From assembly GCF_014643175.1 (NCBI RefSeq), contig NZ_BMJH01000003.1, positions 62,001 to 126,000 of the forward strand: a DNA stretch of 64,000 nt, written 5' to 3'. The translations under genes were made by a program, and so were the position numbers. Shown here piece by piece: positions 49,331-57,909 of this stretch; position 1 is the stretch's first letter, and every line of letters begins with the position of its first letter. A model generated the notes under the pieces. It searched no databases. It was given only the letters and a program-made list of their open reading frames with translations, and was not told the origin of the DNA. Source of the DNA: Hoyosella rhizosphaerae (GTDB lineage Bacteria > Actinomycetota > Actinomycetes > Mycobacteriales > Mycobacteriaceae).

Positions 49331-49560
49331 GGCAGCTCCTACAACATTGATGATTAGGCGGTCATTAACAGGTGTGGACGATTAGGAAGTGACTGCCACA
49401 GCCATTCGACTGCCACAGCCCTGGCGGGTGCTCCGTGGTCTCCATCCGGGTGGAGCACCTGGCGTTGGGGAAGTACGTCAGGGGGTCAACCGGATAGAGG
49501 CCGCGGTGCACCAACCACCACGCAATGGTGGATGTGGGCTCCTCAACTGTTCGACATGAA
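49331..49560 (-). other. mraZ-rsmH intergenic region with repeats
   Basis: A 230-nt space without a gene. It contains a 13-bp direct repeat GACTGCCACAGCC (49391-49403 and 49408-49420) and an 8-bp inverted pair GGTGCTCC/GGAGCACC (49427-49434 and 49452-49459). A small hairpin ACCACCA/TGGTGG lies near 49515. No T-tract follows, so it is not a plain terminator; it could be a leader, processing site or second promoter. Confidence 0.5.
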
Positions 49561-49992
49561 CTAAAGAATCTCCTTCAGAACTTCGTCTGCAGCTTGCGAG
49601 TAGTCATCTTCGTTGTCAGATAGGTAGCTCTCCCAGGCTGTCGCATCCCAGATTTCGAGAAAGTCGACCGATCCGACGACAACGCATTCCTTCGACAATG
49701 TCGCCCATTTGCGGTGGGTTGAAGAAATCGAGATCCGCCCTTGCGCATCCAGATGCTGTTCGTCTGCGCCCGATGCCAAGCTGCGAATGAACGCGCGGGC
49801 TTGCGGATCACTTCTCGACATTGCAGAGGCTTTGCGTGCAAGTTCGAGAAATTCTGCGCGCGGGTATACGGCAAGGCTGTGGTCCTGGCCTTTTACAACC
49901 ATCACACCTCCCACCAGTAGTTCCCGAAACTTTGCCGGCAATGTCAAGCGGCCTTTGTCGTCAAGCTTCGGTGTGTACGTGCCGAAGAACAT
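49561..49992 (-). CDS. mraZ: Transcriptional regulator MraZ
   Basis: A 143-aa DNA-binding protein with two AbrB-like swapped-hairpin domains: [22 protein letters not shown] and [22 protein letters not shown], the conserved DxKGR and DxQGR motifs. MraZ binds a row of GTGG-type repeats upstream of its own gene. The frame opens at 50037, but GGAGGAGGTG lies 8 nt before the ATG at 49992. It is the first gene of the division/cell-wall cluster. Confidence 0.96.
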   Translation of the reverse strand: MFFGTYTPKLDDKGRLTLPAKFRELLVGGVMVVKGQDHSLAVYPRAEFLELARKASAMSRSDPQARAFIRSLASGADEQHLDAQGRISISSTHRKWATLSKECVVVGSVDFLEIWDATAWESYLSDNEDDYSQAADEVLKEIL

Positions 49993-50043
49993 GTCGTCGA
50001 CACCTCCTCCACACCAGCCGCCTGTGCGGAACCTCAAGCGGTT

Positions 50044-50077
50044 CCACCGGGCACCACGTTACCCCACTTTCCCCCAC
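50044..50077 (-). promoter_or_regulatory. mraZ: MraZ operator, four GTGG repeats at 10-bp spacing
   Basis: On the minus strand GTGG occurs at four places exactly 10 bp apart (plus-strand CCAC at 50044, 50054, 50064 and 50074). This matches known MraZ binding boxes, which are direct repeats spaced one helical turn. They lie about 50-85 nt before the mraZ start, just downstream of a TATTTAAT element near 50085-50092 that may be the -10. Confidence 0.85.
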
Positions 50078-50130
50078 CTGCAATTAAATACGGTCGTGTT
50101 GGGGATGGATATTTCGGCATTTTCTGAGCT

Positions 50131-50201
50131 AAGCGAGGTGGTGATCGGTGGGGCGCCGCACCCCGAAACATCGATGCGCACATTGGGTCGCCACCTCGCT
50201 T
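50131..50201. repeat. 11-bp inverted repeat with 49-nt spacer
   Basis: AAGCGAGGTGG (50131-50141) and CCACCTCGCTT (50191-50201) are exact reverse complements. The spacer contains GGTGGGGCGCCGCACC, which could form an inner stem. No T-tract follows. It lies upstream of the mraZ promoter. Confidence 0.75.
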
Positions 50202-50317
50202 CGACGTGACGACGTGATCATGCGAGGTAAGCCGATCGCTAAAATGCCCCAAGGTGTCCAGGTGGGGAGAAGTGGGTGCATTGGCCCGAATTCACAACTG
50301 CCGTCTAGATAGACGAA

Positions 50318-50353
50318 AAGTGGGGCACCACGGATTCCCGTGATGCCCCACTT
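50318..50353 (-). terminator. Terminator after the DUF3040 gene
   Basis: A strong hairpin: AAGTGGGGC at one end pairs with GCCCCACTT at the other, and CACGG pairs with CCGTG inside, around a short loop. On the minus strand it ends in ACTTTTCG. It starts 13 nt after the DUF3040 stop, so it isolates mraZ from that gene. Confidence 0.88.
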
Positions 50354-50365
50354 ACTTACGTGTTG

Positions 50366-50821
50366 CTACTGTTCAAAACGCTTGCGGAAGCGCTCCTCCA
50401 TGCGTTTTGAGAAACTTCCCGACGATCCCTTTGGGTTTCGCTTTGGCGCCGACTTCGGCCTGCCACCTTTGCTCGACCCAGGACCATTCTTAGGCGCTGT
50501 ACCGTCGGCTGGCGACTCCGCATCTTCGGCGGAACCCCCACGCCCGTGGTTGCCCAGCAACGCCCATACTCCCGTGCTGAACATCACGAGAAAGCCTACA
50601 AAACTAACGATGGGGAATCCCCCCAGTGAGACTGGGAGCGCAACGCCTGCAATCAGAAGCACAAGCCCTAGTCCAAAAAGGGCAGCAAACTGGAACCGAC
50701 GACGCGTCGACGGCCCCTGTGTACTCGCAGTGCGCACCTGAGATGCGAACTTCGGATCCTCAGCGTAGAGCGCGCTCTCGATTTGCTCAAGCATGCGCTG
50801 CTCGTGCTCGGAGAGTGGCAC
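50366..50821 (-). CDS. DUF3040 membrane protein
   Basis: A 151-aa protein (Rv2169c-like). The N-terminal MPLSEHEQRMLEQIESALYAEDPKFA is the DUF3040 signature. Two membrane helices follow (about 45-63 and 67-88), then a basic Gly/Ser/Lys-rich tail ending FRKRFEQ. The family is found only in actinobacteria next to the division cluster, and its function is unknown. The 183-nt space upstream holds its promoter; nothing else was seen there. Confidence 0.9.
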   Translation of the reverse strand: MPLSEHEQRMLEQIESALYAEDPKFASQVRTASTQGPSTRRRFQFAALFGLGLVLLIAGVALPVSLGGFPIVSFVGFLVMFSTGVWALLGNHGRGGSAEDAESPADGTAPKNGPGSSKGGRPKSAPKRNPKGSSGSFSKRMEERFRKRFEQ

Positions 50822-51004
50822 GTTCCCTCCCCCGAACTTGGTGGTGGAAGTCGCACCTGTGGCACGACGGGTTCCTAACTCGGAAGGAACCTACCACTAT
50901 GATATGTCCTGATGCGACCTCGTACCACACTGATTAGCTATGCGTTTTGTCGCACTTTTTTCACTAGCACACTTACTCACCCCCTGGGCTGCTGGTTTAG
51001 TGAT

Positions 51005-51463
51005 CTACATCACACTAGAATCCGGCAGTGACTCTGCACGCACGCGCATCACAGCACGGTGGGTGTCATCGAGGAAGTTTCCCACTTTCGTCAGCAAGTC
51101 GTCAGCTTCACCTGACGACAACGGCACACCCCCACCAACGTCGAGAACAGCTCGCCGCAAGGAATACTGAGAGAGCACCGTCGCCCACTCAGCCCACTCA
51201 GCCCCAATCCCCGCTAAGAGCTGCCATGCATTTCGCGATCGCCTCCCCCTGGTCGGCTTCGCCCCGTATAGCTCCTCCAGCGCGCCCGCACCACGAAGGG
51301 CCGACATGTAAGCCGCACGGAAACGATCTTCAACACACTCCGCATTCGAGGCTTCGGCAAACAAACTGTCCGCCCGGCGAAGCAGTCGTTCCGCGTGAAA
51401 AATCGCATGTCCAACACGCTGCGGCGAGGCGCAACTCAAGCGCTTAGTTGTAGATTGACGCAT
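51005..51463 (-). CDS. SAV_6107-family HEPN domain protein
   Basis: A 152-aa helical protein. The pattern AERLLRRADSLFAEA, FRAAYMSALRGAGALEELYG and WATVLSQYSLRRAVLDVG is that of the actinobacterial SAV_6107 HEPN family, whose members sit beside this DUF3040/GNAT locus. I do not see the catalytic RxxxxxH in its usual late position, so RNase activity is doubtful. It is divergent from the GNAT gene, with a 195-nt shared promoter region. Confidence 0.78.
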   Translation of the reverse strand: MRQSTTKRLSCASPQRVGHAIFHAERLLRRADSLFAEASNAECVEDRFRAAYMSALRGAGALEELYGAKPTRGRRSRNAWQLLAGIGAEWAEWATVLSQYSLRRAVLDVGGGVPLSSGEADDLLTKVGNFLDDTHRAVMRVRAESLPDSSVM

Positions 51464-51658
51464 TGACTAACCTCCACACTTCCAGCCAAGCAGACCCCGC
51501 AGAACAGGCAGCCCCCGCCAGAACTTGAGACGTCGCCCAAACTTGGAACGGCGCAGCTCCGTTTCAGGCGGGTGCGATCTACTCGAACACTCGTTCGATG
51601 TATTGAATGTAACGAAACACTCTGACAAGAATCTGCACTTAAGGAGTCCCCCACTACC

Positions 51659-52294
51659 GTGCATCCCCTCGTGACCGACCTTTCGCCTTCGCAGCTGCGA
51701 GAGCGCCTCAATGAGGCACTGTCGATCTACGTTGCCGCCATGGGGTACCCGCCGTCCGTAGCGCGGCGGCGCGCGCCCATGTGGGCGGAGCATGCGTTGC
51801 GGCGTGGATGGAAAGCAACGGGAGCATTCACATCGGGAGTGGAGGCACTCACACATTTCGGACCGCAAACAAGACAGCCACGCGAAAACCCCAGCAATGC
51901 GCTAGTCGGCATCGCATACGGGTATTCGGGTGATTCCCAGCAATGGTGGTACCAGCAGGTTCGCAACGGAATCTGCGACGTTCGCGGAGTTGCTGCCGCA
52001 GACGTCGAACTCGAGGACTATTTTGAACTGACCGAGTTGCATATTCATCCGCTGGTGCAGGGCCGCAACCTTGGGCAAAGCCTACTGCTGCAACTACTAA
52101 ACGGCGTTGATCACAAGCGCGTCCTACTCTCTACTCCCGAAATTGCAGGCGAAAGCAACCGTGCGTGGCGGCTATACCGCCGCCTAGGCTTCGACGACGT
52201 CCTCAGAAACTTTCGGTTTGACGGAGACCCCCGACCATTTGCCATCCTCGGTCGCTCGCTACCGGTGCAACCGCTCGAATGTTCAACGCCGTAG
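51659..52294 (+). CDS. GNAT-family N-acetyltransferase (Rv2170-like)
   Basis: A 211-aa acetyltransferase. The acetyl-CoA site is HIHPLVQGRNLGQSLLLQLL (about 123-142) and the end fold shows NRAWRLYRRLGFDDV. An N-terminal helical part (LNEALSIYVAAMGYPPSVARRRAPMW) is as in Rv2170, reported to acetylate protein lysines including isocitrate dehydrogenase in M. tuberculosis. The start is GTG 51659, with AAGGAG 12 nt upstream; a GTG at 51671 has similar merit. Confidence 0.83.
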   Translation: MHPLVTDLSPSQLRERLNEALSIYVAAMGYPPSVARRRAPMWAEHALRRGWKATGAFTSGVEALTHFGPQTRQPRENPSNALVGIAYGYSGDSQQWWYQQVRNGICDVRGVAAADVELEDYFELTELHIHPLVQGRNLGQSLLLQLLNGVDHKRVLLSTPEIAGESNRAWRLYRRLGFDDVLRNFRFDGDPRPFAILGRSLPVQPLECSTP

Positions 52295-52348
52295 GCGGCA
52301 GCGGTCGCACACCGTCGCTCGACACTCGTTCACGTAATGTGGCGACAC

Positions 52349-53929
52349 ATGGGCGATGCGATCGTGATTGGTTCAGGGCACAACGCACTAGTTAGTGCTT
52401 GCTTCCTAGCACGCGAAGGCTGGAATGTGCAGGTCCTTGAACGCGACACTGTGATAGGCGGCGCAGTATCTACAGTGGAACGATTCCCCGGCCACAAGGT
52501 CGACCGCGGTTCGTCGGCTCACTTGATGATCCGACACAGTGGGATCATCGAAGAACTCAACCTGTCCAACTTCGGATTGTCGTATATAGATTGCGATCCT
52601 TGGGCCTTTGCACCGACCGAACCCGGTTCCGCTCGCCCCGGAATTGTCTTCTGGCGTGATATTGACGATACGTGCGCGTCTATTGCTAATGCCTGCGGGG
52701 CCAGCGAGGCCCGCGCCTATCGCCGGTTTGTCGATGTATGGGGGCCACGCAGCAAAAAGGTCATGCAAGCGTTTTCGTTGCCGCCGAGTCCGCGCAACCT
52801 CATTCGGTCGTTTTGGGGGCTAGACACAGGTGGTGACCCCGCAGAATTGTCACGCTCATTCATGGCGTCCGGCGATGCGCTGTTAGACGAGTTCTTCACG
52901 GATGAGCACCTTAAAGCTGCGTTAGCGTGGTTCGGCGCACAATCTGGTCCACCAATGTCGGAACCAGGCAGTGCACCAATGGTCGGCTTCGCCGCACTCA
53001 TGCATTCACTTCCGCCAGGACGAGCGGTGGGAGGGAGTGGGGCACTCACAGTCGCCCTGGCTCAACGGCTACGGAGCGACGGCGGACATATCGTTTCGGG
53101 CGACGGGGCTGTGAGCGTCGAGAGGTTCGGCAAAGAGTGGGTTGTCACTACCGAATCTGGTCGCCGGTTCCAAGCCCCCGTGGTCATCGCTGGCTGCCAT
53201 GTGTTGACTACCATCGGCCTGCTTGCGAACGGCGGATTCGACGACGAACGCTTGGACCAATGGAAACGGCGCATCAGAGTTGGTTCCGGGTTGGGGATGG
53301 CTGTGCGCCTGCGCACAAGCGCGCTGCCTCAGTATCCCTCAGCAGCCGACAACGCTGACGCGGTTCTATCGAGCCTGCAGCTGCTCACCACGGATCGTGC
53401 ACATCTACGAAGATCACATGGCGCAATGTTGGCTGGCGATCTCCCGGAACGCCCAGTGACGTTGGCTATGAGCTTCAGCGCCATCGATCCCACGTTAGTT
53501 CCGGCTGGAGAACACCAAATTACGCTGTGGTCGCAATGGCATCCGTTTAACCCGGCCGCCTCGTGGGAGGACGCTGGGGACGATGCGGCCGATCGCATCG
53601 TCGCCGAGCTCGAAAGGTACGCCCCCGGCTTCGAAAGCAGCGTTCTAGATCGCTATGTACAGACTCCGCAGGCGCTACAAGACGAACTCGGACTCATTGG
53701 CGGCAATGTTATGCATGTTGAAATGAGCCTCGACCAGATGATGCTGTGGCGCCCCGCTTCCGCCTTGTCACAGCATCGGGTGCCCGGCGCTCCTGGAATG
53801 TATTTGACAGGCGCATCGACACATCCGGGTGGTGGCGTCTCAGGTTTTAGTGGCAGGTCGGCCGCACGCCTGGCCTTAGAGGATGCGCGCCTCGGTGCGA
53901 TGAGACGGAGGTTCGCTTGGCCCGCATAA
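52349..53929 (+). CDS. crtO: Beta-carotene ketolase-type flavoprotein CrtO
   Basis: A 526-aa FAD protein of the CrtI superfamily. The N-terminal dinucleotide site is VIGSGHNALVSACFLAREGW. The segments VERFPGHKVDRGSSAHLMIRH, ALAWFGAQSGPPMSEPG, LPPGRAVGGSGAL and TGASTHPGGGVSGFSGRSAA closely resemble Rhodococcus CrtO, which adds 4-keto groups to carotenoid rings. It is the first gene of a carotenoid module; cruF starts inside its end. TAATGT sits 8 nt before the ATG at 52349, hinting at a leaderless start; an ATG at 52337 is in frame. Confidence 0.85.
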   Translation: MGDAIVIGSGHNALVSACFLAREGWNVQVLERDTVIGGAVSTVERFPGHKVDRGSSAHLMIRHSGIIEELNLSNFGLSYIDCDPWAFAPTEPGSARPGIVFWRDIDDTCASIANACGASEARAYRRFVDVWGPRSKKVMQAFSLPPSPRNLIRSFWGLDTGGDPAELSRSFMASGDALLDEFFTDEHLKAALAWFGAQSGPPMSEPGSAPMVGFAALMHSLPPGRAVGGSGALTVALAQRLRSDGGHIVSGDGAVSVERFGKEWVVTTESGRRFQAPVVIAGCHVLTTIGLLANGGFDDERLDQWKRRIRVGSGLGMAVRLRTSALPQYPSAADNADAVLSSLQLLTTDRAHLRRSHGAMLAGDLPERPVTLAMSFSAIDPTLVPAGEHQITLWSQWHPFNPAASWEDAGDDAADRIVAELERYAPGFESSVLDRYVQTPQALQDELGLIGGNVMHVEMSLDQMMLWRPASALSQHRVPGAPGMYLTGASTHPGGGVSGFSGRSAARLALEDARLGAMRRRFAWPA

Positions 53930-54804
53930 GGCAGATTCCTCTGGTCCTTGCGGCCGTTGCCGTACTCACCCAGATTGCCTACCCAATCACGTCTGGCTCG
54001 GTCAACGACGCTGTCACCGTAGCTGTTGTCACCCTGCTCGCAGCGACGGCGTTTGTGCACGCATGGATAACTCGTGGACCGCGTTTCCTTGTCACACTTG
54101 TGGTCGCTGCCACCGGCGTTGGCTTCGCAGCCGAGGTTGTAGGAGTTGCAACTGGTTTTCCTTTCGGTTGCTACGAATATGCACTCGACCGGCTTGGCCC
54201 CAACCTGGCTGATGTTCCGTTGGTTGTTCCACTGGCGTGGGCTGGTGGCAGCTATCCGATCTGGTGCGCAGTCTCAGCCGCCACTGCTGCGTTTGCGAGG
54301 CGATCGGGGCATACCCGCCGAGCAGCGATTCGTATCCCTGTCGTCGCGGCAACCATTGTTGGTTGGGACCTGTACTTGGACCCACAGATGGTCACTGCTG
54401 GGTACTGGACATGGTGTTCCGAGGGCCCACTGTTGCCGGGATTCGACATTCCGCTGACCAACTACCTAGGTTGGGCGCTCGTCGGTGTCATTGTGGCGAC
54501 GGCATTAGAGATCGCTGAATCGTCAGACACCGTGCCGGATGGTGTGCGTTTGCGCAGAGACGCAGCACCGTTGATCCTATTTTTCTGGACGTGGCTAGGG
54601 TCTTTTGTTGCACACGCTGTGTTCCTGGCCCCCCAGATCGAAGACGCTGACTTGCGGATTTCCGCCGTATATGGCCTTATCGGCATGTCGGCGGCTGGTG
54701 TTCCACTAGTGATGTGGTGTGTCCGAAACTGGAGATTCATGTCACGGAAAGACCGCGACATGCACGGTCGCCGCACGCACGACGGTGCAGACCTGGCACG
54801 ATAG
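53917..54804 (+). CDS. cruF: Carotenoid hydratase-type membrane protein CruF
   Basis: A 295-aa membrane protein with about seven hydrophobic helices. TGFPFGCYEYALDRLGPNL, VPLAWAGGSYPIW and VVGWDLYLDPQMV-like VGWDLYLDPQM are the DUF422/CruF signature, with conserved Asp and Glu. CruF adds water across the 1',2' bond of gamma-carotene-type ends. The TTG at 53917 follows GGAGG by 5 nt and overlaps crtO by 13 nt, so it is coupled to it. Confidence 0.85.
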   Translation: MARIRQIPLVLAAVAVLTQIAYPITSGSVNDAVTVAVVTLLAATAFVHAWITRGPRFLVTLVVAATGVGFAAEVVGVATGFPFGCYEYALDRLGPNLADVPLVVPLAWAGGSYPIWCAVSAATAAFARRSGHTRRAAIRIPVVAATIVGWDLYLDPQMVTAGYWTWCSEGPLLPGFDIPLTNYLGWALVGVIVATALEIAESSDTVPDGVRLRRDAAPLILFFWTWLGSFVAHAVFLAPQIEDADLRISAVYGLIGMSAAGVPLVMWCVRNWRFMSRKDRDMHGRRTHDGADLAR

Positions 54805-54808
54805 TGCC

Positions 54809-55525
54809 GTGCCCGATTCATCTACGCCTCACTACGCCACGCCAATTAAGGCGACTCGCCGACGAGCTGCGCGTATCGCTCCTGCTGCGCTGTTGCTCGT
54901 GTCCCTCACCTTGCTGTTGACGGGATGTTTGCGTACTGACATTTCGCTCAGTATCTCGGAGGACGACCGAGTTTCCGGGCGCATTGTCGTTGCGCAGCTG
55001 GCTGACGATGAGGAGTCACTGGGTCCGCAGCTTCGAGTTCAGGATTCGTTGCGCACCCGAGTGAGAGTGCAGCCCTGGGCCGAAGATGGTTACGTTGGTA
55101 GCGACATGGTCTTTAACGGACTAAGTTTCGCTGACCTTCGCCAACTCGCGCTCTCGACGTCTGATGTCCCGGGCAACTTTGATGTTCGGCTCGTGCGGTC
55201 AGGTAGCACTGTGTCACTGACAGGTCGTGCGGACTTGCGCAATGCGCCCGAAGGGTCAGACGCCCGGGTGTCAGTCACCTTTCCGTCGAATATTGCTGCC
55301 ACAAACGGTGAGAAGACCAGCGGGCGAACAGTCACGTGGAATCTCGCACCGGGTGAGCTGACAACGCTGCGCGCGGAGGCGACGTACACAGACCCGAATA
55401 CTCGCAGTTTTGCAGGCTGGGCCGGATTCATGATCAGTTTGGCTGTCGCCGCGGCGGTGGTGGTTGGAGCTTTGGCGTGGTTCAACCGTGACCGGTCGCC
55501 CAAGCCAAGTGAACTCATGCATTGA
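54809..55525 (+). CDS. lppM: LppM-family lipoprotein
   Basis: A 238-aa secreted protein like Rv2171. A basic N-terminus and hydrophobic stretch (ARIAPAALLLVSLTLLLTGC) end at a lipobox cysteine (about residue 36). The mature domain (LRTDISLSISEDDRVSGRIVVAQ) is all-beta, and a membrane helix (WAGFMISLAVAAAVVVGALAWF) lies near the C-terminus. In mycobacteria LppM affects phagosome traffic and has a lipid-binding fold. The GTG at 54809 is 4 nt after the cruF stop; the longer frame is a shadow of cruF. Confidence 0.82.
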   Translation: MPDSSTPHYATPIKATRRRAARIAPAALLLVSLTLLLTGCLRTDISLSISEDDRVSGRIVVAQLADDEESLGPQLRVQDSLRTRVRVQPWAEDGYVGSDMVFNGLSFADLRQLALSTSDVPGNFDVRLVRSGSTVSLTGRADLRNAPEGSDARVSVTFPSNIAATNGEKTSGRTVTWNLAPGELTTLRAEATYTDPNTRSFAGWAGFMISLAVAAAVVVGALAWFNRDRSPKPSELMH

Positions 55526-55529
55526 TGTG

Positions 55530-56792
55530 ATGGCACGCCCTCGGCACTTAGGGAAGCATCGTGGCACTCGTAAATCGTGGCGAAAACTTGCTGCTTCCGT
55601 CGTAGCGATTGGATCAACTATCGCTGTGGGTAATGCGATTTTGGCGACAGCGAACACTGTCGCCACGCCTCGGCTTCCGACTGTTCCAATACGTGGTTCT
55701 CGTCGCCGCCATGATCGGATTGCAATATGCGTTCCTGCCCGCAACGAGGAAGAGTCGTTGCCGCGTCTCATTTCTGACCTCAAAGGTCAACGTGCGCAAC
55801 TCGATCTGCGGGTAATAATTCTGGACGACAACTCAACGGATGCGACACTCGCTACTGCGAAACGTGCAGTGGGGTCAGATCCGCGATTTAAGGTTCTCTC
55901 CGGCACAGGGAATCCGCCGCCTGGCTGGGTTGGCAAGCAGTATGCGTGCCATCGACTAGCAGCACATGTCGATGGCATGGCGGATGAGGGCTGGGTCGCT
56001 GATGTGTTGGTTTTTCTCGACGCCGATGTTCGGCTGCAACCCGATGCAATAGAAAGATCTGTCGAGTATTTTGGTCGTACTGAGTCTGAGCTTGTGTCTG
56101 TTTGGCCCGCACAATGTGCGTTTACAGCGTCGGAAACTGTTGTACAACCGCTGCTGGCGTGGTCTTGGATGGCGTTCGCCCCCATGTGGATGACAAATCA
56201 AAGCACAAACCCAGACCATGCTGTGGCCTGTGGGCAGTTTCTTGTCATTGACCGGAACATATATAAGTCGGCCGGTGGTCATGCGGCTGTGAAAGATAGC
56301 CTTACCGAGGATCTTGATCTCGCCAGGCTCCTTCGGGGGAACGGTGTTGGCACGTCAGTGGTTCTTGCGTCAGGGCAGGCGCGTTGTCGAATGTACGACA
56401 GTGCGCGCGACTTGCACGCGGGATATACACGGTGGCTCGGCACTGCGTTCGGTGGCCCTGTGAAGTCCTGCACCATAGCTGCTGTTGCGACGCTTGCCTA
56501 TATCGCGCCGCCGTTGCTGGCTGTGGGCGGCGGCGGTGCCGTGCGCCGCATCGGGATTGTGGGGTACACAGCAGCGGTAGCTTCCCGGATGATCGTGTGG
56601 TCCGCTGAACATCAGCGAACACCGACAATTGCCAGCTCAGCGAGTGCGGTGGCGCACCCACTCTCCACCGTTGCGTTTATCGGCCTTCTTGCGTCGTCAC
56701 GATTCCGGCAAGTCCGCGGATCCACCTCGTGGAAGGGCCGGGCACTCCCGCAGGTGGCACAGATCTCCCAGCAAGAACTAGCCGCCCGATAG
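55530..56792 (+). CDS. cruC: Family 2 glycosyltransferase, CruC-like
   Basis: A 420-aa glycosyltransferase. A hydrophobic N-terminal anchor precedes the GT-A domain with IAICVPARNEEESLPRLI, LDDNSTDATLA, LVFLDADVRLQPDAI (DxD-like) and EDLDLARLLRGNG. Two or three hydrophobic helices lie at the C-terminus. In the CruF-containing carotenoid module, CruC attaches glucose to the hydroxyl made by CruF, so carotenoid glucosylation is inferred. The ATG at 55530 is 4 nt after lppM; GTG 55527 is an alternative. Confidence 0.8.
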   Translation: MARPRHLGKHRGTRKSWRKLAASVVAIGSTIAVGNAILATANTVATPRLPTVPIRGSRRRHDRIAICVPARNEEESLPRLISDLKGQRAQLDLRVIILDDNSTDATLATAKRAVGSDPRFKVLSGTGNPPPGWVGKQYACHRLAAHVDGMADEGWVADVLVFLDADVRLQPDAIERSVEYFGRTESELVSVWPAQCAFTASETVVQPLLAWSWMAFAPMWMTNQSTNPDHAVACGQFLVIDRNIYKSAGGHAAVKDSLTEDLDLARLLRGNGVGTSVVLASGQARCRMYDSARDLHAGYTRWLGTAFGGPVKSCTIAAVATLAYIAPPLLAVGGGGAVRRIGIVGYTAAVASRMIVWSAEHQRTPTIASSASAVAHPLSTVAFIGLLASSRFRQVRGSTSWKGRALPQVAQISQQELAAR

Positions 56793-56806
56793 ATCCGGGA
56801 GTTCGC

Positions 56807-57772
56807 TCAAGCTGGGACCGGCGCCATCCCCAGATTCGTCAATACTTCCTGGGAAGCTCGCGCGAAGTTCAGGGTGCAAAAGTGTAAACACGGCGCGCCC
56901 TCAGCTACGAGGCGCTCACACATCTCCGTAGCAAGTTCAATGCCGACTTTCCGGACTTCGGCACGATCCTCTTCTGGTCCGTTGCCAGCCGCGCGCGCAA
57001 GACGCTCGTCCAGCCAGCCTGGGATCTGCGAACCAGACAGTTCCACAATCTTGCGGACCTGCCGAAGCGACGTGATGGGCAAGATGCCGGGAATGATTGG
57101 TTTCTCGCCCTCAATGGGGTCCGCTGCAACTACACGATCCCGGAGACGCAGGTAATCCTCAACATCGAAGAACATCTGAGTGATCGAGTATTCGGCTCCA
57201 GCCTTCAGCTTCGCCACGAGATAGCGAGTGTCGTGGTCAAGGTCTTGAGCGCGGTAGTGCCCTTCGGGGAATGAGGCTACGCCGACGTGGAAGTCACCCA
57301 GTTCGCGAATCATACGGACAAGCTCTTCCGCGTACTCAACGCCCTCCGGATGCTTGACCCATTGGCCAAGGGGGTCACCAGGAGGGTCGCCGCGCAACGC
57401 AAGCAGGTTCACAATTCCGCGGTCAGCGTAGGAGCCCACTAGGCCGCGAAGCTCGTCAACGCTATGCCCCACCGCTGTGAGGTGCGCAACTGGGAGAAGC
57501 GTCGTTTCCTCGGCTAGCTGGCCAGCAATCCGCACCGTGCGGTCGCGGGTTGATCCGCCAGCGCCGTAGGTCAAGGAGACAAACGCTGGATGTAGCTGCT
57601 CAAACGTGCGCACAGCACGCCACAACCGTTGCTCTTCCTTCTCATTCCGAGGTGGATAAAACTCCACCGAAAACGGCGTTCCCCCTGTATGGCTGGAAAT
57701 TCGTTCAACGATCGAAGGTGTGTGGCTCACGCGCCCGCCGTGGCCTCCTGGTGTGCTTGCCTCACTTGTCAC
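56807..57772 (-). CDS. metF: Methylenetetrahydrofolate reductase
   Basis: A 321-aa TIM-barrel enzyme that makes 5-methyl-THF for methionine synthesis. Motifs are FSVEFYPPRNEKEE, FVSLTYGAGGSTRDRT, LLALRGDPPGDP and EYSITQMFFDVEDY. Its place matches Rv2172c of M. tuberculosis; members of that group have been described as using bound NADH without FAD, which I cannot judge here. TATGCT sits 7 nt before the GTG at 57772, so the message is probably leaderless and the upstream codons to 57799 are not used. Confidence 0.93.
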   Translation of the reverse strand: MTSEASTPGGHGGRVSHTPSIVERISSHTGGTPFSVEFYPPRNEKEEQRLWRAVRTFEQLHPAFVSLTYGAGGSTRDRTVRIAGQLAEETTLLPVAHLTAVGHSVDELRGLVGSYADRGIVNLLALRGDPPGDPLGQWVKHPEGVEYAEELVRMIRELGDFHVGVASFPEGHYRAQDLDHDTRYLVAKLKAGAEYSITQMFFDVEDYLRLRDRVVAADPIEGEKPIIPGILPITSLRQVRKIVELSGSQIPGWLDERLARAAGNGPEEDRAEVRKVGIELATEMCERLVAEGAPCLHFCTLNFARASQEVLTNLGMAPVPA

Positions 57773-57779
57773 ACCACAC

Positions 57780-57785
57780 AGCATA
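57780..57785 (-). promoter_or_regulatory. metF: -10 box of metF (leaderless)
   Basis: TATGCT on the minus strand ends 7 nt before the GTG start codon at 57772, placing the transcription start on the codon. Confidence 0.55.
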
Positions 57786-57909
57786 CGGATAGTGGGCAAA
57801 TGCGTCGCGGAGCCGAAGTCTGCGGGCAGCAGAGCAGGTTGGCTTCACCTTGTCAGAAAATGGCCGCTACTCTTGAAACGAGGATGCAGTCCACCGATGA
57901 CAGGAGCCA

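Noticed and set aside
51005-52294. HEPN-GNAT pair as a toxin-antitoxin system
   Set aside because: The genes are divergent and 195 nt apart, the HEPN catalytic motif is not seen, and both are known separately at this locus in relatives.
52349-53929. A second phytoene desaturase
   Set aside because: Several long segments match CrtO-type ketolase better than CrtI, and a true crtI is present at 59031.
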